This document shows positions 5,290-12,817 of a stretch of 14,652 nucleotides of DNA, one piece after another (within the stretch, counting starts at the first letter, position 1; each line of letters begins with the position of its first letter). The notes under the pieces were generated by a model, which saw nothing but the letters and a program-made list of their open reading frames with translations, was not told the DNA's origin and searched no databases. The position numbers were made by a program, and so were the translations under genes. The DNA comes from Geobacter sp. UBA6802 (GTDB lineage Bacteria > Desulfobacterota > Desulfuromonadia > Geobacterales > Pseudopelobacteraceae), in assembly GCA_002452325.1 (NCBI GenBank), contig DKFG01000079.1, positions 1 through 14,652 of the forward strand, in the 5' to 3' direction.

Positions 5290-7181
5290 CGTGTTGCCCC
5301 CAACAGTCTGCGCAGTTCATGCAGTGGTCGCGGTTTACCCAGCCGTGGCAGATCCGTGATAATCTCATGCAGTGAAACCAGCCCATTGGCCCCTTTGACC
5401 AGCCCATCTTCCATCAGGGTTACCATGCCGGATGTCTCAATGCTGACCTTGCGGATTTCGTATGAGCTTTTGTGTTCAAGGATGGCGTTTTTGACCATCT
5501 CGTTCATGACCAGCAGTTCAAAGATTGCCACCCGACCACGATAGCCGTTGAACCGACAGCTTTTACAACCACGACCGAGTTTGAAGTTGGCCCCCTGCAG
5601 ATCGTTGGCCGTGACCCCCAGCCGTGCAAGATCAAGGGGAGTGGGGGTGTACGGCTCGGCACACTCCGGGCAGACCTTGCGCAGCAGTCGCTGGGCTACA
5701 ATGCAGACCACGGTGGAGGAGATCAGAAATGCCTCGATGTTCATGTTCAAGAGGCGGATCAGGCCACCGATAGAGTCTTCAGTGTGGAAGGTGGTGAGGA
5801 CCTTATGGCCGGTGAGGGCTGCCTGAATAGCGGTTTCTGCCGAGAACTGATCGCGGATCTCCCCCAAGACGATCACATCGGGATCCTGGCGTACGATATG
5901 CCGCAGGGTCTCTTCAAAGGTGACCCCGATCTTGGGGTTGATGGAACACTGCGAAATACCTTCAATCACATACTCGACCGGGTCTTCGGCAGTGATGATG
6001 CTGGTGTTGATGTTGTTGAGATGACCGACACAGCCGTACAGGGTGGTGGTCTTGCCTGAGCCGGTCGGGCCGGTGACGATCATGACCCCGGTTGGCACCT
6101 CCAGGGCATCATAGATAAAATGCTCCAGCATGCGGGGAGCCATGCCGATCTCTTTGATATCAAGCACGCTGCCCTTGTTGTTCAGCAGGCGCAGCACCAC
6201 CTTCTCGCCGTGAATCGTGATGAAAAAAGAGACCCGCATATCCAGGTTGAGGCCATGCGTCCGGCTGGTGAACAGGATCCTGCCGTCCTGATGACGCCGT
6301 TTCTCGGCAATATCTGCCTGGGACATGACCTTGATCCGGGTGATCAGTTGCGGTGCTATCTCTTTAGGATAATCCTTATGATGCCCCATAACGCCATCCC
6401 GCCTGAAGCGAACCCGCAGACGGTCCTTGAGCGGTTCGATATGGATGTCGCTGGCTTGATCTTCAATGGCATCTTCAAACAGCAGGTTGATCATACCGAT
6501 AATGGTGTTCTCATCGGCGGCCACAGTCTGGCCGGCATGATCTATGGCGGAAATCGCCTCTTTGAGTGATTTTTTTGAACAGATAGCCGGTATGTAGCTG
6601 CCCAGATGGGCGCTGACGATATCCCGTGCCCTTTGATCAAGGGGATCGGCAAAGGTAACCACCAGCTGATCGCCCTTTTTGTAAAGCGGCAGTACGTTGA
6701 ACTGCTTGCAGACGTCAAGAGGGAGGCGGCCCAGCAGCGATCGATCGATCCTCACAAAATCAGGGTCGATCAGCGGATAGCCTAGCTGGTACGAGAGGGA
6801 CTCCAGCAGTTTGCGTTCTTCAATAAAGCCGTTGTCTACCAGTACCTCGCCCAGACGACGCTGACCGTCGGACTCTTTTTGAATCGCCAGGGCTTGTGAC
6901 AGGTCAGAGTCACGCAGATACCCCAGTTCAACCAGGAGATCTCCCAGGCGAACATTGAGTTGATACTTACGCAGCGTTGACTGCAGCTGATCCTGGCTGA
7001 TCAGCCCCAGTTCCAGCAAGGTGTCAAGCATGGTCTGCGGGGTGGTGAGTTTGCTGTGAACCCGTACGGCATATGCCAGCTGGTCATGGCTCAGTACTTG
7101 ATCCTTGAGTAGCAGCGTAGGTATGACGCCGATCTTGACTTCAGTTGTAGGTTGAGGGCTGGAAGTGTGCAGGTTTGTCAT
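5286..7181 (-). CDS. GspE/PilB-family secretion or pilus ATPase with N-terminal MshEN repeats
   Basis: The protein has 631 residues. The N-terminal 140 carry helical MshEN repeats; two perfect RLGxxL...Q motifs (78-101 and 109-132) match the c-di-GMP-binding signature of MshE. A GspE N2-type domain (about 140-215) precedes the ATPase core: ADIAEKRRHQDGR, the Asp box (HGEKVVLRLL), Walker A GPTGSGKT (371-378), Walker B with GEIRD (435-444), the His box (TTFHTED) and a zinc site C504-x2-C507 with C539-x2-C542. All catalytic motifs look intact. Such hexamers power type II secretion or type IV pilus assembly at the inner membrane, but no pilin, GspF/PilC or secretin gene is nearby. It follows rnhB by 21 bases, and no Shine-Dalgarno sequence precedes the ATG. 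It is coupled to the HDOD gene. Which machine it serves cannot be told from here. Confidence 0.93.
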   Translation of the reverse strand: MTNLHTSSPQPTTEVKIGVIPTLLLKDQVLSHDQLAYAVRVHSKLTTPQTMLDTLLELGLISQDQLQSTLRKYQLNVRLGDLLVELGYLRDSDLSQALAIQKESDGQRRLGEVLVDNGFIEERKLLESLSYQLGYPLIDPDFVRIDRSLLGRLPLDVCKQFNVLPLYKKGDQLVVTFADPLDQRARDIVSAHLGSYIPAICSKKSLKEAISAIDHAGQTVAADENTIIGMINLLFEDAIEDQASDIHIEPLKDRLRVRFRRDGVMGHHKDYPKEIAPQLITRIKVMSQADIAEKRRHQDGRILFTSRTHGLNLDMRVSFFITIHGEKVVLRLLNNKGSVLDIKEIGMAPRMLEHFIYDALEVPTGVMIVTGPTGSGKTTTLYGCVGHLNNINTSIITAEDPVEYVIEGISQCSINPKIGVTFEETLRHIVRQDPDVIVLGEIRDQFSAETAIQAALTGHKVLTTFHTEDSIGGLIRLLNMNIEAFLISSTVVCIVAQRLLRKVCPECAEPYTPTPLDLARLGVTANDLQGANFKLGRGCKSCRFNGYRGRVAIFELLVMNEMVKNAILEHKSSYEIRKVSIETSGMVTLMEDGLVKGANGLVSLHEIITDLPRLGKPRPLHELRRLLGATR

Positions 7182-7202
7182 GGCGCTGAAGTTTAGCTGC
7201 TT

Positions 7203-7859
7203 TCAGGAAAAAAGCAACTTATTCTGTCCTTTTGAGGGACTGACTCCGGCAAAGGTGAGACGATGGATCGGGCAGGGACCATGACGCCGTATTGCCTGTA
7301 GGTGCTGGGCACTGCCGTAGCCCTTGTGCCGGGCAAAGTCGTACTCTGGAAATTGCTGATCATATTGAATCATCAGGCGATCACGGGTAACCTTGGCAAT
7401 GATGGAGGCAGCAGCAATGGAACCGCTGCGGCTGTCGCCTTGCTTAATGGTGGTCTGGTGAGCCGTACTGGCAATGGTGGTGATACCGTCAATCAGCAGG
7501 CAATCCGGTTGAGGCTGCAGTGACTGAACTGCTGTCAGCATGGCCTGCCTGGTTGCCTGCAGGATGTTGATCGCATCAATCGTTTGTGCATCAACAATGC
7601 CGATACCGATGGCTAGCGCTTCATCCATGATCCGCTCGAACAGCAGCTCTCTGCGTCGTTCAGTCAGTTTTTTTGAATCATCAACCTCGGCGATGATTTG
7701 AGCTGGTCGCAGGATGACGGCTGCTGCGACCACTGGCCCGGCAAGGGGACCGCGACCGGCTTCGTCAACACCTGCAACCCAATGAAAGCCACGTTGTGCT
7801 GCCTGACGCTCAAAGCAGTACAAATCATCAAGGGCTATGGTAAAAAGTTCTGATTGCAT
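7203..7859 (-). CDS. rnhB: Ribonuclease HII
   Basis: The enzyme nicks the RNA strand of RNA-DNA hybrids and starts removal of single ribonucleotides misincorporated in DNA. It has 218 residues, normal for the family. The four acidic catalytic residues are visible: D32-E33 in VDEAGRG, D124 in LLIDG and D142 in QGDSRSGS, with the same 18-residue spacing as E. coli D108/D126. DSKKLTERRR, AAASIIAKVTRD and HKGYGSAQH are further signature motifs. The ATG lies only 3 bases after the T-tract of the rplS terminator and has no Shine-Dalgarno sequence; no better in-frame start exists before the first catalytic motif. The rplS-rnhB order is common in proteobacterial and related genomes. Expression by read-through or an unseen promoter is inferred. 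Confidence 0.95.
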   Translation of the reverse strand: MQSELFTIALDDLYCFERQAAQRGFHWVAGVDEAGRGPLAGPVVAAAVILRPAQIIAEVDDSKKLTERRRELLFERIMDEALAIGIGIVDAQTIDAINILQATRQAMLTAVQSLQPQPDCLLIDGITTIASTAHQTTIKQGDSRSGSIAAASIIAKVTRDRLMIQYDQQFPEYDFARHKGYGSAQHLQAIRRHGPCPIHRLTFAGVSPSKGQNKLLFS

Positions 7860-7862
7860 GGT

Positions 7863-7890
7863 AAAAAAAAGCCCCGCTAAGGCGGGGCTT
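7863..7890 (-). terminator. Intrinsic terminator after rplS
   Basis: On the - strand, AAGCCCCGC pairs with GCGGGGCTT around a 4-base loop, giving a 9-bp GC-rich stem followed by eight T residues. It lies 8 bases after the rplS stop and ends 3 bases before the rnhB ATG. It should end most transcripts of the ffh-to-rplS operon. Confidence 0.93.
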
Positions 7891-7897
7891 GATTGAT

Positions 7898-8257
7898 TTA
7901 TGCTTCTGCTGCAATGTACTTTTTCTCACGAATACGTGCAGCTTTACCACGCAGTTTACGCAGGTAGTACAGTTTGGCACGGCGTACATGGCCACGGGTC
8001 ACGACCTCGATCTTATCTACAGTGGGTGAGTGCAGCGGGAATACACGCTCTACACCGATACCGTTGGAAATTTTACGAACCGTAAAGGCTTCACGAATGC
8101 CGCCACCCTGACGTGCTATCACCACACCTTGGTAGGCCTGGATCCGCTGCTTGTCACCTTCAACGATCTTGACGTGTACCTTGACCGTGTCACCGGCTTT
8201 AAAGGCCGGAATATTCTTTTTCATCTGTTCAAATTCAATGATATCAATGGTGTTCAT
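7898..8257 (-). CDS. rplS: 50S ribosomal protein L19
   Basis: The 119-residue protein matches L19 along its length: FKAGDTVKVHVKIVEG, the QAYQGVVIARQGGG loop, FTVRKISNGIGVERVFPLHSP and RRAKLYYLRKLRGKAARI. L19 lies at the 30S-50S interface near the A-site side. A strong Shine-Dalgarno sequence (GAGGAGGA) precedes the ATG, as expected for a highly expressed protein. The gene is the last before a strong terminator and follows the methylase-like gene by 45 bases. The C-terminus ends KKYIAAEA, slightly longer than the E. coli protein. Confidence 0.98.
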   Translation of the reverse strand: MNTIDIIEFEQMKKNIPAFKAGDTVKVHVKIVEGDKQRIQAYQGVVIARQGGGIREAFTVRKISNGIGVERVFPLHSPTVDKIEVVTRGHVRRAKLYYLRKLRGKAARIREKKYIAAEA

Positions 8258-8302
8258 GGTGTTGTTCCTCCTCGAAGATACCTTTTCAGGTTGCGTTAAT
8301 GT

Positions 8303-8869
8303 TCATGGTGTAGGTACCAGCCTGTCAAGCATGATAGCCAGTGCCGAACGAACCGGTAAGTGGTTGTATTCACCTGGCCCGCGAATCGGTTCTAATATGC
8401 AGTCAACCCGATCAAACAGTTCATTGGTCAGGCCCCAGCCGGTACCCAGCAGCAACAAATACTGATCATCAGACTGCTGCAGACGTTCCCGCAGTGTATG
8501 AAAGCTGAGAGAGCCGGGTCGTTCTGCTGCGCCGGTTGCAATGGTAACCGGTCTTCTGCCTGATTCCTGCTGCAGGTCGGCTACTGCTGCTGCCAGGCTT
8601 GCCGCCACTTTGACAATCGACAGAGCTTCGCGTCGGTCTGGATTATAGGTGGCGCCCCAGCCGGTGTCCCAATGGTTGACCACCCGCTGCAGCAACTGCT
8701 GCTGTTCTGCCGAGGGGGTTACCAGATAGTAGCGGTTCAAGCCGTATGTTCGTGCAGTACGGGCTATGTCATGGATGTCCAGGTTGGTGAAGGCAGTGGT
8801 CACCACCTGTCGATGTTTGTTGTAGACCGGGTAGTGCAGCAGAGCTACAGCCAGATTAGACATCGACAT
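8303..8869 (-). CDS. SPOUT-like RNA methyltransferase-family protein (PF09936 type)
   Basis: It has about 188 residues from the chosen start. It resembles the TM1570-type RNA methylase family, whose genes often lie between trmD and rplS. The C-terminal part shows a knot-like signature: LLLLGTGWGLTNELF, then IRGPGEYNHLPVRSA, consistent with a SAM-binding alpha/beta trefoil. The N-terminal part (LLHYPVYNKH, then TNLDIHDIARTARTYG) is also typical. Methylation of an RNA base or ribose is inferred from fold; the substrate is not known. Several in-frame ATGs overlap the trmD end. I chose 8869 because AGGA lies 8 bases upstream; 8863 and 8875 are alternatives, and the frame is open to 8893. It overlaps trmD by about 14 bases, so it is translationally coupled to it. 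Confidence 0.82.
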   Translation of the reverse strand: MSMSNLAVALLHYPVYNKHRQVVTTAFTNLDIHDIARTARTYGLNRYYLVTPSAEQQQLLQRVVNHWDTGWGATYNPDRREALSIVKVAASLAAAVADLQQESGRRPVTIATGAAERPGSLSFHTLRERLQQSDDQYLLLLGTGWGLTNELFDRVDCILEPIRGPGEYNHLPVRSALAIMLDRLVPTP

Positions 8870-9590
8870 ATCCATATTCCTGCAGCAGATCACGATCCTT
8901 GTTCGTCAACACTGCGTGGGCCAGCAGATCAGGCCGCTTGCGGGCGGTTCGAAGCAGTGATTGCTCGCGACGCCAGCGTGTAATTGCAGCGTGGTTACCG
9001 GAAAGCAGGATGTCCGGCACTTTGATTCCGTTAAACTCAGATGGCCGCGTATACTGGGGGTATTCAAGCAGGCCGTCACTGAAGGAGTCAAGCGCTGCAG
9101 ATTCATCTGAGCCTAAAACGCCAGGTATCAGGCGGGTTACGCAGTCAACTGTTACCATTGCCGCCAGTTCACCACCTGAAAGAACATAATCACCGATCGA
9201 TAGCTCAAGATCGATGTACTGCTGTAAAATCCGCTCGTCAATACCTTCATAACGACCGCAAACAATAATCAGACCCGGTTTTGCAGCCAGTTCTTGCCCC
9301 AGGGGCTGATCAAGGGGTCTACCCTGCGGTGTTGTCAGTACAACAAAAGCTGCCGGGTTGTGCGATTTGGCTGCTGTGATGGCCGCTGCAAGGGGTTCCG
9401 GCTTCATCAGCATTCCGGCACCGCCACCGTAGGGTGTATCATCGACTGTGCGGTGCTTATCAAGACTGTAATCACGTATCTGGTGCAGGGTGATACTGAT
9501 CAGACCTTTATCCTGACCCCTGCGGATGATACTTTCATCAAAAGGTCCCCGAAACATCTCCGGAAACAGGGTCAGGATGTCAAACCTCAT
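8856..9590 (-). CDS. trmD: tRNA (guanine37-N1)-methyltransferase TrmD
   Basis: The enzyme methylates G37 next to the anticodon in tRNAs reading CNN and related codons, which prevents +1 frameshifting; it is essential in most bacteria. It has 244 residues, the usual length. Motifs are clear: the start MRFDILTLFPEMF, the DDTPYGGGAGM loop, CGRYEGIDERI, the knot segment SIGDYVLSGGELAAM and LEYPQYTRP, with a C-terminal helical domain holding the WRREQSL segment. The ATG overlaps the rimM stop by four bases (ATGA), which couples translation. The family is homodimeric. Confidence 0.98.
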   Translation of the reverse strand: MRFDILTLFPEMFRGPFDESIIRRGQDKGLISITLHQIRDYSLDKHRTVDDTPYGGGAGMLMKPEPLAAAITAAKSHNPAAFVVLTTPQGRPLDQPLGQELAAKPGLIIVCGRYEGIDERILQQYIDLELSIGDYVLSGGELAAMVTVDCVTRLIPGVLGSDESAALDSFSDGLLEYPQYTRPSEFNGIKVPDILLSGNHAAITRWRREQSLLRTARKRPDLLAHAVLTNKDRDLLQEYGYVDV

Positions 9591-10117
9591 AGATCAAGTA
9601 AACCTTCCAGCGGGGTGATGATCATTTGTCGTGCCTGAAGGTCAACGTTGCTGATCACACTGGCTATGGCCGGAAGCAGGTATTCACGTCCAGTCTGATG
9701 ATTGTGTACCAGATAGACGTCGTTGGCCCCGGTTTCCATAATATCAGTCAAGGTTCCCAGTTCTTCCCCGCTGTCGGTTACCACTATCAACCCGATCAGA
9801 TCCTGCCAGTAGTACTCATCAACGGCTGGTTCAGGTAGTTGAGTACGCGGTAACAGAAGCTCTGTGCCAATCAGGTGGCTTACCAGATTGATATTGTCGT
9901 AACCATCCAGCGTCAGCAGGATCTTGCCGCTGTGCAGTGCGGCATTTTTGATCATGACCGCACAACAATTTCCATCGCTTCCTGTCAGTAACGCCTGCTC
10001 TGCTGTCTTGAGACTTTCAAGATTACCTGAATAAGAATGCAGCCGCAGCTGCCCACGTATGCCATGAGTGCCGATAATACGGCCTACAGCAATCAGGTTA
10101 CTGTCGGTACTCGTCAT
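9587..10117 (-). CDS. rimM: Ribosome maturation factor RimM
   Basis: RimM assists maturation of the 30S head by binding S19 and 16S rRNA. It has 176 residues, the normal length. The N-terminal beta-barrel begins AVGRIIGTHGIRGQLRLHS, and the PRC-like C-terminal barrel contains YYWQDLIGLIV, ETGANDVYLV and EYLLPAI. The ATG follows the khpA TAA with no gap, with GTGGAA just upstream as the ribosome site, so translation should be coupled to khpA. The stop overlaps the trmD start. Confidence 0.97.
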   Translation of the reverse strand: MTSTDSNLIAVGRIIGTHGIRGQLRLHSYSGNLESLKTAEQALLTGSDGNCCAVMIKNAALHSGKILLTLDGYDNINLVSHLIGTELLLPRTQLPEPAVDEYYWQDLIGLIVVTDSGEELGTLTDIMETGANDVYLVHNHQTGREYLLPAIASVISNVDLQARQMIITPLEGLLDL

Positions 10118-10348
10118 TTATTCCACGATCTTCAGGATCGCCTTCTTGTTATCCCGGGTGGAAACGGCGTTCAGCAAGGTCCTGATGGCTTTGGCCGTAC
10201 GGCCTTCCTTGCCGATGATCCGTCCCATGTCTTCCTTGGCCACAGACAGCTTGATAACCAGAGTGTCCTCCTCCATCTCCTCAGAGGTGACCACTTTGGA
10301 GGGGTCGTCGACAAGAGCCTGCGCGATAGTTTCGACAAGTGCTTTCAT
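10118..10348 (-). CDS. khpA: RNA-binding KH-domain protein KhpA
   Basis: A single KH domain of 76 residues with the nucleic-acid-binding loop GRIIGKEGRTAKAIRTLL (GxxG is GKEG). In Gram-positive bacteria KhpA pairs with KhpB/Jag and binds many transcripts to influence cell division and elongation. A partner is not in this window. An AGAGG ribosome site lies about 9 bases before the ATG. The rpsP-khpA-rimM order is widespread, which supports the call. Confidence 0.95.
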   Translation of the reverse strand: MKALVETIAQALVDDPSKVVTSEEMEEDTLVIKLSVAKEDMGRIIGKEGRTAKAIRTLLNAVSTRDNKKAILKIVE

Positions 10349-10407
10349 CTGGCGTACCTCTTCTTCTTGAAGTCCGGACAGGCCGGGTGGAACGAGAAGT
10401 GCTATAA

Positions 10408-10671
10408 TCAGGCGTTCTGGGAGGCCTTCTCCAGAATGCCTTCACGTTTCAGGAGCTGGTTGACGGTGTCGGTCGGTTGGGCCCCTTTGCCGAGCCATGC
10501 TATCACCTTGTCCACATTCAGCTTGCAGACGGCGGGATTTTTGGTCGGGTCGAAGTAGCCGACGTTCTCGATGAAACGACCATCACGACGTGAGCGCTCA
10601 TCGGCGATGACCACCTGATAAAAAGGGCGCTTCTTCGCGCCGTGACGTTGCAGTCTGATCTTTGTTGCCAT
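10408..10671 (-). CDS. rpsP: 30S ribosomal protein S16
   Basis: The 87-residue protein has the standard S16 start (ATKIRLQRHGAKKRPFYQVV), RSRRDGRFIENVGYFDP, and VIAWLGKGAQPTDTV followed by a short tail. S16 stabilises the 30S body during early assembly. AGGAGGA precedes the ATG at good spacing. It lies 72 bases after ffh and 59 bases before khpA, so it is probably within the ffh operon, although a separate promoter in the ffh-rpsP gap cannot be excluded. Confidence 0.98.
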   Translation of the reverse strand: MATKIRLQRHGAKKRPFYQVVIADERSRRDGRFIENVGYFDPTKNPAVCKLNVDKVIAWLGKGAQPTDTVNQLLKREGILEKASQNA

Positions 10672-10743
10672 GTTTGTTTCCTCCTGCGTTGATTGCTGTG
10701 TCTGTGTATGTAGTACGTGTTGTGGTTCTCTTCTGGCGTTCAG

Positions 10744-12135
10744 TTAGCGACCGAAGGGGAACATTCCTTTGCCCAAACCGCCCATATTGCCCATGCCGGG
10801 CAAACCGCCCAGCCCCTTCATCATGCCTTTGGAACCCATCTTGCTGAACTGCTTCATCAGCTTTTGGGCTTCAGTAAAACGTTTCAGTAGCAGGTTGATC
10901 TCCTGGACCGTGGTGCCGCTACCTTTGGCGATTCGCAGGCGGCGACTGCCATTGATGATACCGTGGTCGGCTCGCTCGGCAGGAGTCATGGAACGGATAA
11001 TCGCCTCGATCCGCTTCATCTCCTTCTCGCTGGGCTGCGCACCCTGCATCTGTTTCATCATCTTGCCCATACCCGGAATCATCCCCATCAGCGATTCCAG
11101 TGAGCCCAGTTTCTTGAGTTGCTGCAGCTGAGCCAGAAAGTCTTCCAGATCAAACTGGTTTTTCTTGATCTTCTGGGTAAGCCGTGCCGCCTCTTTCTCA
11201 TCAATGGCCGACTGGGCCTTCTCAACCAGGGTCAGGACATCGCCCATCCCCAGAATGCGGGAAACCAGTCGGTCGGGATGGAATACCTCAAGGGCATCCA
11301 GTTTTTCTCCCAGGCCGACAAATTTGATCGGGGTGCCGGTGACCGCCTTGATGGAAAGGGCTGCGCCCCCCTTGGCGTCGCCGTCCAGCTTGCTGAGGAT
11401 GACTCCGGTAATGCCGAGCCGATCATTGAAGCCTCCGGCAACAGTCACCGCCTCTTGTCCGGTCATGGCATCAGCCACAAACAGGATCTCACGGGGCTGT
11501 GCCGCTGCCTTGATCCGCTCAAGCTCTTCCATCAGGAAGTCGTCAATCTGATGGCGACCGGCAGTGTCGAGCAGGACGGTGTCAAAGCCGTTCAATTCGG
11601 CATAGCGCATCGCGGCGGTGGTGATCTCTACCGGATCCTGATCAGCCCTGGAATCAAATACATCGATGTTCAGCTGTTTACCCACGGTCTTCAACTGCTC
11701 AATGGCAGCCGGACGGTAGACATCGGCAGGCACCAGCAGGGGGCGCCGCTTCTGTTTGCGCAGCCAGCTGCCAAGTTTGCCGCAGGTGGTGGTCTTGCCG
11801 GCTCCCTGCAGGCCCACCAGCATCAGGCTCACAGGTGGTTTGGCAGACAGGTCCAGACTGCTGTGCTGTTCGCCCCCCATCAGGGCAACCAGCTCGTCGT
11901 GGACAATTCGTACTACCTGCTGGCCAGGGGCAAGGCTTTGCAGTACTTCGGTGCCCACCGCTTTCTGACGGACGTTTTCAACAAACTCCTTGACCACCTT
12001 GAAGTTGACATCAGCTTCAAGCAGGGCAAGACGCACTTCACGCAGTGCGTCTTTTATGTTCTCCTCAGTCATAACCCCCTGACCGCGGAGTTTTTTGAAG
12101 ACCGATTCGAGTTTATCTGAAAGGTTATCAAACAT
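10744..12135 (-). CDS. ffh: Signal recognition particle GTPase Ffh
   Basis: Ffh binds 4.5S RNA and the signal sequences of nascent membrane proteins and docks with FtsY. It has 463 residues, slightly longer than average. The N domain spans residues 1-90. The G domain has P-loop GLQGAGKT (108-115), DTAGR (190-194) and SKLDGDAKGG (248-257). The M domain runs from about 327 and contains the signal-binding MGMIPGMGKMMKQM region and RNA-binding segment RRLRIAKGSGT. The tail is rich in Met and Gly. The ATG lacks a clear Shine-Dalgarno sequence. A strong promoter lies about 40 bases upstream. No 4.5S RNA gene is seen nearby. Confidence 0.98.
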   Translation of the reverse strand: MFDNLSDKLESVFKKLRGQGVMTEENIKDALREVRLALLEADVNFKVVKEFVENVRQKAVGTEVLQSLAPGQQVVRIVHDELVALMGGEQHSSLDLSAKPPVSLMLVGLQGAGKTTTCGKLGSWLRKQKRRPLLVPADVYRPAAIEQLKTVGKQLNIDVFDSRADQDPVEITTAAMRYAELNGFDTVLLDTAGRHQIDDFLMEELERIKAAAQPREILFVADAMTGQEAVTVAGGFNDRLGITGVILSKLDGDAKGGAALSIKAVTGTPIKFVGLGEKLDALEVFHPDRLVSRILGMGDVLTLVEKAQSAIDEKEAARLTQKIKKNQFDLEDFLAQLQQLKKLGSLESLMGMIPGMGKMMKQMQGAQPSEKEMKRIEAIIRSMTPAERADHGIINGSRRLRIAKGSGTTVQEINLLLKRFTEAQKLMKQFSKMGSKGMMKGLGGLPGMGNMGGLGKGMFPFGR

Positions 12136-12175
12136 TATTTTGGTCGGTACACTCTGGGTATCCTAAAAGAATGAG

Positions 12176-12205
12176 ACTATACTGATGGCGCAGGTTACCT
12201 GTCAA
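12176..12205 (-). promoter_or_regulatory. Sigma-70 promoter for the ffh-rpsP-rplS operon
   Basis: On the - strand, TTGACA (12205-12200) is followed by 18 bases and TATAGT (12181-12176), five of six to consensus. Transcription would start near 12169, giving a leader of about 34 bases before the ffh ATG. It lies just after the yedF stop. Confidence 0.65.
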
Positions 12206-12226
12206 GAACTATCTTGTCCAATTATG

Positions 12227-12817
12227 TTACAGCTTGATGACTGACTCGGCAGTCAGTAACTGCTCCGCTGTACTAAACATGTTGGTTACCTTACCGACAG
12301 CCAGCTCCTCTTTCTTGTGCAGGAAATCCAGGCAGACACCACAGGCAAACAGTTCCACCCCTCGTTCCTCAAGGCGTTTGAGCGGTGTAACGGTCTCAGC
12401 GCCGTTGGTGGCAAGCAGTACACCGGTGTTTAGCAGTAGTATGCGGCCAGGTTGTTGCTCAATTTCCAGCAGGGTGATGATAAAATTTTTCATCAGCAGG
12501 CGCCCGAGTTCCTCGGGCCCATCTCCCAGGCGTTCGGAAGTGATCAACAGTATCCGGTCGCCGATTGATGCCTGTTGTTTCTGTGGTGATAGTGGCTGGT
12601 CTGCCAAAGCGCCTCGGGTAAGCAGTAATGACCAGCCGTCGTTATCAGGCGTTTCCGTTACCGTATAGCCGCGATTTTTTGCAAAGCGGGATACATTTTC
12701 ATGCGGTGCTCCATTGTCAACCAGTACACAGAGCCCGTCTGCTGATTCCTCAAGCCCCTTTTTCACGGCAAGTACCGGTGCGGGGCAGGCTTGGCCGCGA
12801 CAATCAATCGTTTTCAT
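12227..12817 (-). CDS. yedF: YedF-type sulfurtransferase-like selenium metabolism protein
   Basis: The protein has 196 residues. The N-terminal TusA-like domain (1-75) has the redox Cys in QACPAPV (C11), with a second Cys at C6. The C-terminal DsrE-like domain (about 86-196) contains a CxxC (C159, C162) in FACGVCLDF. This two-domain layout is that of the selenium-associated YedF family found near selenium-use genes. TusA-like proteins relay sulfur as a persulfide; a perselenide role here is inferred. A strong GGAGGA lies 8 bases before the ATG, which sits inside the end of the DUF3343 gene. No terminator is visible before the ffh promoter. Confidence 0.92.
   Translation of the reverse strand: MKTIDCRGQACPAPVLAVKKGLEESADGLCVLVDNGAPHENVSRFAKNRGYTVTETPDNDGWSLLLTRGALADQPLSPQKQQASIGDRILLITSERLGDGPEELGRLLMKNFIITLLEIEQQPGRILLLNTGVLLATNGAETVTPLKRLEERGVELFACGVCLDFLHKKEELAVGKVTNMFSTAEQLLTAESVIKL

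Noticed and set aside
5472..6569. Two + strand frames (195 and 149 codons) opposite the ATPase gene.
   Set aside because: They are antisense to conserved ATPase motifs, including Walker A and the His box, and lack start signals.
7182..7202. A stem with AAAGCAGC between rnhB and the ATPase gene as a terminator.
   Set aside because: It contains a wobble pair, is short and lacks a 3' T-run; it is more likely incidental.
10037..10558. A 173-codon + strand frame opposite rimM, khpA and rpsP.
   Set aside because: It spans three well-identified genes on the other strand and shows no family features.
11119..12120. A 333-codon open frame on the + strand opposite ffh.
   Set aside because: It lies wholly antisense to ffh, has no ribosome site or recognisable domain, and its composition is what the GC-rich codon bias of the opposite strand produces.
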